Shown piece by piece: positions 32,001-44,000 of a stretch of DNA of 64,000 nt. The notes under the pieces are model-generated. The model was not told where the DNA came from. It was given only the letters and a program-made list of their open reading frames with translations, and searched no databases. The stretch is from Cyrtodaria siliqua (Eukaryota; Mollusca; Bivalvia; Adapedonta; Hiatellidae). The position numbers and the translations under genes are program-made. Positions within the stretch are counted from its first letter, which is position 1. Every line of letters begins with the position of its first letter. The stretch is from the NCBI GenBank assembly GCA_037043455.1, contig JAWPHD010011218.1, positions 21,883 to 85,882 of the forward strand. Direction: 5' to 3'.

Positions 32001-35000
32001 TTTGTCCGTCGGATGGGGACACTGTGTGGTCTCAAATACTGGAGTATATACTCAAAGATACGCATGATTATTTCCTAATGCCCTACTGACCAGGCATAGG
32101 GAATATTCTTCAACTGAACTAGAATTATCACTGAATGTGATGAATACACCCGCTTTTATTTTTATTCTAAGTCAAGCAAAGGGCCATAATTTTGTAATTT
32201 AATAAGGCAATCAACAACGAGTGATGTAGAGGTACATAAGGTCATCAGTTCTTATGAGTATATGAAGTTTGTGAAAAACCCATTCTAAAGTGTTTGAGAA
32301 ATGCTAGTAATAAAAATGTGTTACGAGACGCGATGGGATTGACAAAAAATGTGTTATGTCAACAATCTTGTGATGCTTTAATCATTGTTGGACTCAAATA
32401 TGCAAAACTTTTTCCATTAAAATATCTTCCATAGAATAATATGCTTTCAATATTTACTACGGTGTCATATTAAGGGCCATGTTGTCATCGCATCTTACCA
32501 TCGACCATCGCATCTTACTATCGACCATCTTAGATGCGATGGTAACATGGCTTTAACAGGACACCGTAATTTACAGATATACATACTCTTTTCTTTCGAA
32601 ATTATTTTTCGAATTGTCGAGGTATTTTTCTCCCGAGTCGCCATTTTCGCCGAACAGTATGATATAGACATTGGCATCGGTTCCAGCACCTCGCTTGTCC
32701 CCCGTGTAGACAGATATCTTGTATTTCGTGTCTGCAACATACAGTAAACACAGTTACAAAATGCTTACTGCATGTAAGAATATGCATGTTATAGGATAAT
32801 ATCTGTTATATTTTACATCCCAAATACATTTGAGAATTATGCACATTCAAAAACAACACAAACCATGTTAAAGAAACTAACGCGCCAAAATAATGGCAAA
32901 ATTACACTACCAAATCGTGTATCAAAACTCTATCCATGTGTTCAGGTCATATAATAACGTATATGTGCCGAATAAAAGTAAAGGTTTATTAACAGGTTTT
33001 AACAATACCCGCGAGTGAATATGCGTAAAATGAATTATGAGTTGGTAACTCTTAACTCGACGCTCCAGTTTCGGGTGTTTGGCCTGGTTAGTTAAAACCG
33101 TTCATTTTGTGTCTATAAGAGTTTGGATTCTCAAAATATGTAAGTTATATATATACCTCGTCAGTAGGTTTAGAAACGGTATATATATGATGTAAATTTG
33201 GCTGTTTTGGCGGGATGGCTACTTTAAATATATGTTAATCTAATTAGAAGTAGAAAAACATAAAAGATGAATGATTTGTGTGTAAAAAGAAATGTTGTCA
33301 TTAATCCGGATGGTTGCCTGGGTAGAATACAACCACTGCAATCTCACAAACACACTGTCACATGCAGGGTTGCCGGGGTATAATACAACCACTGCAATCT
33401 CACAAACACACTGTCACATGCAGGGTTGCCGGGGTAGAATACAACCACTGCAATCTCACAAACACACTGTCACATGCAGGGTTGCCGGGGTAGAATACAA
33501 CCACTGCAATCTCACAAACACACTGTCACATGCAGGGTTGCCGGGGTAGAATACAACCACTGCAATCTCACAAACACACTGTCACATGCAGGGTTGCCGG
33601 GGTAGAATACAACCACTGCAATCTCACAAACACACTGTCACATGCAGGGTTGCCGGGGTAGAATACAACCACCACTGCAATCTCACAAACACACTGTCAC
33701 ATGAAGAGGGGTAAGACCCCCATTTATATTCATTTTGTCATTTATGATCATGCTCATTCAAGGTCTTTATCACGACACCGCGTATGTGTCTCCATCGTAA
33801 ATGGAGTGTCTAGTAAAGAATTTGCAGCAACTCTGTAGTTCTGCAGGTTAGAAGGTTCTGGGTCCCTTCTCCATATTTGATCTTGATGTAAATGGAGGAT
33901 ATAACCTTTCATGTGTATAACTGGCCCTCTTAGCTTAGGTGAAAGCGCTCTCGACTATTGCGCGCTCACTATTATTACCCGCGAGTTCAATCTCGCGAAG
34001 AGGTACTTCTTTTTTTTGTACCGCTATTGAATTTCATCAAACAATCTTGTTTTTATTTAGTAAATATTCAATAATGGTAAGTGTTTAATGTTTGTCAACG
34101 TAATATTTTGTGTTTTATAAGCTAAAAGTTAAGGACATTGTCCCATTAAAGTGAAAATAATACTGGATAAATAAACTGAGATGATAATTTCAAGGCTTGA
34201 TAAAAATTTCAAGATTGCCATGTGTTCCTTTAAACTAAAAACAAAGTGCAAGGGATTGTTCTTTTTTTATTATTACTAAAATGAAGACACATGGAATTCT
34301 GAAATAAACTTTATCATAACGAACATGCTCTAACAAACAAAATGTTAAAAATATGCTATCATAATTTCATCTATAATTTGATGTAAACATGCACTCCGTC
34401 ATGCAATAAAGACACAGATACAAATTAAATTGATATGCAACAGTCTAAAATATAACACATTCCCAACACTACCTACGATCACATTATTTTTGCAGCAGGT
34501 GTCAGATTCATTACATTCAAGGATCTTGGAATGAGCCCAAAGCTTGGATAACTCCAATCACAACACTAATCCTGAACCTTATTTTTACAGTCTAGACAGA
34601 AAGAAACCTTACATAAAAGTAGTAAAAAAAAGTTTTTTATTAAAGACGGTTAACATTATACAGTGGCATGGCTCCTCAATAAATATAGATATTGCATGCA
34701 GGGCTGGAGTACAACTTTTCCCCAGATAACAATATTCTAAAATCGCCAAAAATGCCAAAAATGCATTGAAAATAAAGGACAAGGGTTCAGTGGGGTGGAG
34801 GGTTTTGTTATTAAATATTGAAAAATGTTGACTTTTTGTTATAATGTTCAGAATAATGTTTTGCCAATACATTTTTGAAATCTGTCCAAAGGATGATGAT
34901 TTTGGACTTTTTTATCCCCCCAAAAATATCCCCAACTTGTTAGAATTCTCCATTGGGTTTAACTTTACGTAAGTTACTTAACACCGACACTGGGCAAACC

Positions 35001-38000
35001 CGTCCTAAATCTACCAATGTTATGCTGACGTCAAGCAACGGAGCTTGTAGTACTATATTACAATATAAGAGAAAGGAGGCTTAGACAGGAATATAGTTTC
35101 TAGGTTGTCATACGTGAAAATGAGGATATGATGATAATGATGTTGATCACGGTGGTGGTGATGATGATGATGATGATATGGTGATGATGATGGTCATGGT
35201 GGTGATGGCAAAGATGTTTGATCATGATGATGATGATCATGATACTGATGATGATGAGATGATGATGAGATGATGATGTAAGTTTGGAGAGAAATGAGAT
35301 GAACTATGAAGGTATATTAAACTAATGACAGCTTATCATACACAATACAAAACAATTAAATGATCATGCTTCTAAGGATAGCTACAAGATTTTATAACAC
35401 AAATTTCAAAATACAAAGCTGAAAAAGCAGACTATACCATAAACCCTTCAAGCTGGCCTATTTGATCATATCAGTATTTCACTGAACAACCAGTATGTAT
35501 ACTTATTTTGTCAAACTACCAAGGATAAACTTTGAGGATGCTTTACAAAGTATCAAACTGAGGGTTTACAACATGATGCATCCAATTTTACACCCTCTGA
35601 CATGGAAACTACACAATTTATCCAATGTTTCCAATAAAATATATAGAGAGTATTTAACTGTTGGGATCGACTATAGGGAAATCCTTCACAAGATGGTAGG
35701 CATGTTGTTCTTTTAATGAACAAGCGTATCGGAGAGTGAGAAAAAAATCCACGACTACAATCAAGTGAAGGATTTCTCGGATGATTATGACGTTTTCAAA
35801 TTGACGTCACAACTCAATGTCAGAGTTAGTTATTTTTGTGTTCGGAAATAGTTACATGTATTAATATTTAATAATTATGAATATTCTTTCACTGAGAAAT
35901 CCCAATCTTTCTCTCACAGAAATATAATAAATAAAAATAACTAATACGCTAACCATCGGCCTGGTTCATGCACTGATCATGCCACAAGATCAACCTAAAG
36001 GTACACTTACCAACGCCAGCTATGCATGATTGAATTTTAAGAAATATACCATATACATTCAAGTAATATTATCTTTCTAATAATTTCGACTTTAACATGA
36101 TAACCATACATAATGACTAAACTTGATACGGTCCTTTCATCTCAGAATACTGCAAAATCAGTTAATTTAATACGTTCGCAACTTCATGGTTACTTTGGTT
36201 ATGTTGAGCAAACAAAATGCCAACAGAACAAGAATCTCTTGTTGGGGGAGGGGAAAAAATGATAAAAGATATTAATGTGAACCTATGTTTTAAACATTAC
36301 TAAATAATATCCACACAAATTGGTGATTTCACAGGAAGCTGTTTCAATATAATGACAATTAGGTCACACAAATTTCCATTAAATATTTTCATTTGACATT
36401 CTACTGGACTTGGCAAAAACAACAATAACAGTAATCTCATTGGGTGAAGTTAAAAAAATATTAAACAAGACATGACAAATGCCCCCGAAAGTTTTGACCC
36501 ATTTGACCTTTGACCTCCAAGTGTGGCCATGACCTTTTGAGGTACAGACCCGATTCTTACACATGACACACTTTCTCATTGTGGTTAACATTTGTGTGCT
36601 GTTTCATGGAAATCCCTTCAGTTTTTTCAAAGTTATGGCCGAGACATGATTGTTTTGGACGGAAGAACGGACGGACAAACAATTCTGGTTAAAGGGAGTA
36701 CATCAATCTTTGGAGCTAAATTTGTTTAAAAAACTATACAGCTATTAAATAACAAAAGATATAGATGGAACATTAACAGTTTCCTATAATACGGTGCAAA
36801 AAATTGTATTTATGAACCACAACAATTCTTATCAGTCCATAGAGAAATCCTCAAGTTATAAATAGCTGTCATGCGAGCAAATCAGAAATATAAAATATCG
36901 CGATTTATTTTAATGCCAGGTTTAAAATAGCTATCCCTGGTGTGTAACCATAATTAGGAAAAACCTTCTTTGGTGCACCTTAAAACACAATTCATTTCAT
37001 TTCATTTCATTGGGTCATTATAGTTTATACATTCAGTGTAACTTCTTTTGGTGGTTTATGGCTCATTTAGTTTAATTGTATCAATCTGATATATAAATTA
37101 CGTAACTGCAGGATCCCCTCTGGCGGAAACTTAGATAAGTTACCTGGAGCCAAATTAGAAATATTGGAGCCATTTGGTTCCAGTGGCAAAATACATTTAT
37201 TTAGAAAATAATTAATACAATAAGCTATAAATTAAGGAGGCAAATTGCATGGAATAATGAATTTATATTATCTTTCAGTGTGAAATGAGAGCAACTTTTA
37301 TCAAACACTGCTGCATTCCTTTTCATATTTTACATTAATTTATCCATCAGCAATTCAGCTCAGTATGGAATTTGGTCAACAAGAAACACGATAATATATT
37401 TTATTTATAAATGTATTTACATAATTAAAAACATCAAGTTATCATATTCTAACAAAATCCTAAAGGCAGTATAGTTGGGCACATGCCAGTTTCAAAATAT
37501 GCTCTCCTAAAGAAGGAAATAAAGAACAATTCAAAAAAATATATAAAAAAAAATACAAATCTTGATGTACTATATATCTAGCTCCCTTCCGTATACTGGT
37601 CGGGGGCCACTTTCCGTCACTTTGCAAACATAAACTTATTTGTCGACAAATCTATGTATCCTGACAATGTTTACCGTAGTTTCTATTAGGTTACCTCTTC
37701 CTGGAAATTTGACACCAAAGAATTTTGCTTTATATAAATTATCGAAGTGGCACGTGACCTTTTTAAACTGAGAAATCATTTTGTTTACAAGCCCAGTTTC
37801 CATCATGTTTTTTATCGAGTGATAGATACAACTAGGTGATGATACAGTAAAATTTTATGAACTAAAAACATGTTTGCAAGTCTATTCAACAATTTCATTT
37901 GTAAAAATTGTATGTTTGCATTGTTCCATCATTCACCTCGATCGCTATAATAATGCGCCTGGTAACGTCAATGTAATATGATCCATGACGACAATTTACA

Positions 38001-41000
38001 CTATAACGATGGGTAACTCTGTGTAAATCAAACAGATACAGGTATTGAGTTGCTTCTCTTTGGTCAAAATATATTATCACGGTATATTTTAACTACGTCT
38101 GCTGAAGTGTGATAAAAATATGACGTCATAACAGTATAAATAATTTATTATGTGGCAGTATGCGCGCGCATCCCCAATGTCATATAAGGAAGTAAACACA
38201 ATTTTTGGAGAAATCCCTTTCATTTTGTACCGCTTATTTACTTTTTGGTTGTTTCTTCTGTTTCCAATCGTCAGTGCTAAACGTCTGTCAATAAGTAACA
38301 TCGCGTAAGTAATTTGCAGTGTTAAAATAGTTTTTAAATGAGAATGACGGAAATTGGGCTTGGACAGAAACTGGCCCCTAACCAGTAACAACAGTCAAAA
38401 CCAACTCAAAACAAAAAATTTAAATATTCAAGTTAATTTTGCACCATAATGGTTGTTAATTAAACCAAATAGATACCTTTTCTGACTGCAAAAGGGTCCC
38501 TGCTGCCCTGCAACATCCTGGAGATGGCAGCATCCCCCTCATCCTTGGCCAACCACTGATGGCACGGGAAATAATACTTCCATTTTGGATGCAGCAGATC
38601 TGTGACCACAACCTGTATCCATAGTTACACACTTGTTAGCAATAGTTAGAACCATATAGTTAATTACCAGAAGTGCTTTAAAGGGACACACGGTGATCTT
38701 TATTTTGCAAAGACTCGCGGTGTCCCATTATTTTTTCCACATAACTTGCATTTGTTCAATCATTATATTAATTATAAGAATAGTATGAAGCAAACTTTAA
38801 AGGATGGCAATCTTTATTTTTTTTTAATTTGCGGCGTCACGTTAATTTTTCCACATAACTTCCATTTGTTCAATCATTATATACTGAGGGAAAAAAGTTT
38901 AGCAAGTGTTTTAAATGACATAATACTGTATACAAGATATACTATACTGAAATTTTGAGACTTTTCAGGCTTGACCCCTACGTTCATTTATTCGTTACGT
39001 CATTAATATGTTATTGATGTGTGTTTAATAAAATATTGTGTCTATGGCAGTAGTTTCTTGATTTTAAACCCAAAAATGTATTATTTCCAGCAACAAAAAC
39101 TTGCTAAACTTTTTTCCTCAGTATGTTAATTATAAGAATAGTATAAAGCAAACAATTTTTGATATTACTATCTTTTTATTTTAATGCACCAATAATATAT
39201 TTAAACCTATCGTAGAATGAGAAGACAAAATGAAAACTCAAATATTTTTATTTAATTACAATTGAATGTTGTTTAACGGCTCATCAACACAGTATAGGTT
39301 ATTTAGAGCCGCCCCAGAGAGAGGGGAAGGATACATAGGAATCCGGGAACCTGCCCTACTCTTATTATTGAATAGATTCCTATGGTTCTTTTCCGTGCTC
39401 GGAGGATAGACCGATACACGGGACCGCCAGGCTTACGTCCCCATCCGACGGACGAGGCTGAGAGAAAGTGTCTTGCCCAAGAACACACCGACGGAACTCA
39501 GTGGCACCACGGAGGATTGAACCCGGGGCCTCCGGTTACAAATCTGCCGCGCTACCGACTGCGCCACGCCAGCCCTCAAGAAGCAGGTTTAAAGTCCTTG
39601 ACAACATTTTGACAAAATGATATTGTATTACCAGTAATCAATCGAGGGGCTGATCTGAATGCTTGATAACACCTTCAAGATTGCCTAGGGAATATAGCAA
39701 CACATACATGTAGCAACACCGTCAAATAATCTTTATTATTGAAAAGTTTGAAAACTTGGAAAAGGGTGAAAGAATTATCAAACAAATCGGATGATAAACA
39801 AGGAAGATATGATCGTTTGAAGGTTCTATTGAAAAGGATATGGAAGCTGCCATTTTTAGAGCTATGACATCACAGTTTTAAATGACCATATATGGAATAT
39901 TGATAAATATGAATATTTACTCATTTATAGAGGGGAAATTAAAGTAACTGTATGAAGAATATGTATAACTAATGGCAATAATGCTTTATATGACCAGTTA
40001 AGTAGTTTGCATTCATTTGCAGTGATTTGCTTTGCTTTAAATGATATTTATCGATATTCCATATATGGTCATATGGGAATATATGGTCATATGGAACAAT
40101 GACATCATAGTTTTCAAAATGGCGGCTCCCATATCCATTTTAGAACAACTTTCAAATTGTCATATCTTTTTTGTTTATCATCCGATTTTGATAATTCTTT
40201 CACCTTTTTTGCAAGTTTTACAGAACTCTCAATAAAAGCTGTGTCGCTACATTCCCTTTACTTGAATAAAGATAATCTTAAACAATATTAAGCTTAACAA
40301 GCATGAACTATTAGTGACTATCAGTATATAAAGGGCACAATTTCTGTCTTAAAGTACTCCTTCTGATATTATGTTCACATCAAGTGTTGAATGACTTTCA
40401 TGTACTATATACTTGACATTGTTCGTGCTTAAAATATATGTATTTGGTTGAACAGCTCACTTGAATGACCACACTCCATCCTTTTGATCATTTTGTTTAA
40501 ATGACGTACCAATAACCCTTAACATCTTACAACATAAGTGGGTTGATCATGCCTAATTCTGTACCGGATGCTCCAGTCATGGTACAGGCAGCTGTACCAT
40601 AAGTGCGTTCAGCAGGTGTGTTGAATAAAGTTAATAATTAACAGTTAAGTCAGACAAATTATTTTCCTTTATAGTATGGTGCAATTGTCAGGTTGTATAC
40701 GCTGTTAATTATAATTCTATACCAGGTTGTATACGCTGTTAATTATAATTCTATACCAGGTTGTATATGCTGTTAATTATAATTCTATACCAGGTTGTAT
40801 ACAATGTTCTATACCAGGATGTATACGCTGTTAATTATAATTGTATACCAAACTAAACATTTGTTTCAACATATTTTTTACAAGTGAAAGATGTAAAAAT
40901 TTTACAATATTATACAAACATAAACCAGTTCTAATTAAATTTTAAGTATTTATTTTTAGTCATTCAAAATGATCCAGCAAACCCAATAATGCAAACAGAT

Positions 41001-44000
41001 GGAAAAATATTCAGGCAAACACTGTTTCAAAACATTTTGATGGCAAAAAATTACATCTGCTAGTGATCAAATATAGAAGGATATTGGTTGACATTGTTCA
41101 GAACATTTTCAGTGATTTGCGAGTGACAGTAAGTGCAATTTATCAGGCATTTTATTACAAGTTGATGAACTGAATTGAATTGAATTGGGGTTTTAAGGCG
41201 CACCAACACATTACAGGTTATATGGCGCCTAACAGGCATGAACATGCCAGGCTCATCTTCCATGTACATCGAGATAAAATATGGAAAATGGGCCTAGAAC
41301 CTTCTCACCCTGAACTGCAGAGTTGCTGCAAATTCTATCGTAAAAACTCCATTTACGCTGAAGCCACGTTTATTGTTTTTCTGCCACTGCTCTTAGTGAT
41401 GTGAGCGATATGGCACCTGAAACAATGCAGGGGTCATGATGAAGACCTTTAATGAACATGAACAAAAAATGATAAAATGAACATGAATTTGGGGGGATTT
41501 TACCCCTCTGCCTACCCCTCCAAAGGGATCTGCAGTGGCCGTATTCTTTGCCCCGTGACCAAACGGAGCCCCCGGCAACCACACGGGGCCCCCGGCAACC
41601 ACACGGGGCCCCCGGCAACCACACGGGGCTACAAGAAAGAATTAATAAGAAGGCAACCGCTCAAACCGGCAGTAAAATTTATAATCAAACATGACTGACA
41701 TGGAACATGATTTCCAAGGCTGATTGTTAAAGGTGTATCTGGCAAAATCATAAGTTTAAAGAACAACACCAGGTGTGTTATCAACTAACCGTCTGTCTAA
41801 TGCATTTTAAATCCTTTCAATATGCAATTAACATGAATAAACATTTCTCGACAATTTGGACAAAACTCAATTAAAATGAGTACATCAGGATTTGGGGCCT
41901 AGTTTGTTTAAAAACATAAAAACGTATGAAATTACCAATTTAAAACGTGAAATAGTTCATAGATATACCGAACATTATCAGTTTCCTATAATACAGTGCA
42001 ATAATTAAAAATTATAATTTACAACAAGCCTTAAAAGTCCGTAGAGAAATCCCCAAGTAATAAATAGCTGTCACACAGAGCGAATTGGCTATATCTACAC
42101 ATGACGCTTCCTTTACAATAAATTGCAATTTGTTTTACCGCTAAGTTTAAAATTGCTATTCCTGACGAGTCACCATAGTTAGGAAATACATTCTTCGGGT
42201 TGTTTATTTTATATGTTCAGCGTAATTTCTTTTGATGTTCTATGGCTCATTAAGTTATTTTCATCAATTAAATACACAAATAATGCATTTGAACAATTCT
42301 AAGAATAATACCAATTCTGATGTACTTCCTTTAAAACCCAAACTATGAGGTCATACTGCCCTTCCAAACTATGAGGTCATACTGCCCTTCCAAACTTGAA
42401 TCTCTTGCTTTGTTATAAGTTGTGTGATAAATGCAATTTTACACATTCTGCTGAATAATTTATAAAATGTTGGCAAAAATTGTATGATGCCCAACAAGTC
42501 ATCACAATATCATTTTTGCAACTTGTTTATCTTAAACTTATTTATTTTACATTGATTGTAACGAAAGCTCTATGAACTTATTTTAATCACTCTCGATGTC
42601 TTCCTGGGTAGAACCAGTACTAAGCAAATGCAGATAAAGTGTTTTGCTCAGGGACGCAACGCATATGGCAATGGCGGGGATTGAACCCACGACTTTTCAA
42701 TCATGGGTCCAATGCTGTACCACTAAACCACAACGCTCCACAACTTGTTTAATAAATTCGATAATAAATGAGCACTCGTATAAGATCCACTATTTATCAC
42801 ATGACAGGAGTAAATGTAATAAAACCATAAAATATATATCATAATGCACTAGTGTAATAAATATGCAAATGAAGGCTGAATCATCCCTTGGACTTTTCCA
42901 TTTAGCACATTTGTGCCTATTAAACATGAGTCCCGCATCAAATTATTTTATCCAACTCATTAACTAAATTCAGTATTTAACCTACTTAATCTGTAAAACA
43001 TATCAAATTATATATTTGATTATTATTTTTTATTGCAACTGTGTTATTTCTATAGCATTGGATGGAAATGGTATATTGTACTTCATTTTTTGTTTGTTTG
43101 AGTGATTATTTGGCATGAAATTATTAACACAGGACGTTGCCGTTGGGTGATGTCATCAAAAGCATCGAGCGATTTTCTGAAGATTTTTTTATCATTCTTT
43201 ATCATTAAAATCAACGGGTGAATGGACAATTCAATTATTTCTTCAATTATTTTAACAGAAACTTGTCGTTTTTATGTCGACACTAGGCACATTTCTGTTT
43301 TTGGCAGTTGAAAGTCGTTAGTAGTAGTATTAGGCCTCGTCAACGCTCAATATCGAGCAATACTGAACAGTTAGCTCAATGCAAATGGGACAATATGAAA
43401 GTATTCAATAAACAGACATATCTTGCACAAGTGAAAGACTTACCCTTTCCAAAAACCATCCTGGACCAAACCCCGTATTATCGTGTTCTATTCTGATTCT
43501 CTTAAGTGGTCCTACACAATTTGAGTGAATTTGAAATAAGTCACTAGATCCTGTTTGGAATGGGTTTTTATTTTTCACAGATTTCAGGTGAGTTTTAACA
43601 GTAGCCCCAGTCTTTCCATACAAGGTTATAAACACATTGGCATCCGTGCCTGCTGTCACTGTATCTCCCGTCACCACGACGATCTCATAATCTGAAATCA
43701 GGATTAACAAAATAAAAACACTGAGACCACACTTAAAAATATCTTAGTTTGCTCAAACCCAACATTAGGTTTTCAGACGGGTAGGTAGGAACACTTTTTT
43801 TCCCTTCCATGTCAGATTATTGTGTGAATGATGTTTAAAGTCAAGTTAACCGATTGTTAAGACTTAAACACTACTTTTTGTACTTATTAAAGATGATTTT
43901 AGTATACTCTGTGTGTATTGCAACGTTAACAAATCTGAAATTTGTACATAAAATTCCTGTCTAAAACACTTGGTAAACAATGACAGACCCTATAAGATGT

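Noticed and set aside
31138..32089. Genes of about 300 codons on both strands
   Set aside because: By-product of a 33-bp minisatellite in an intron; three frames are open at once and flanking sequence shows no start context or splice support.
32495..32787. Alternative frames over LOXHD1-like exon 9
   Set aside because: Only the third minus frame, bounded by the acceptor at 32732 and the donor at 32586, gives a PLAT sequence in phase with exons 8 and 10.
38089..38391. 100-residue minus-strand exon of the PLAT gene
   Set aside because: It lies in intron 8, has no flanking splice sites in the required phase, and no PLAT character.
41370..41698. Gly/Pro-rich frames on both strands
   Set aside because: They translate the 20-bp expansion at the end of repeat F.
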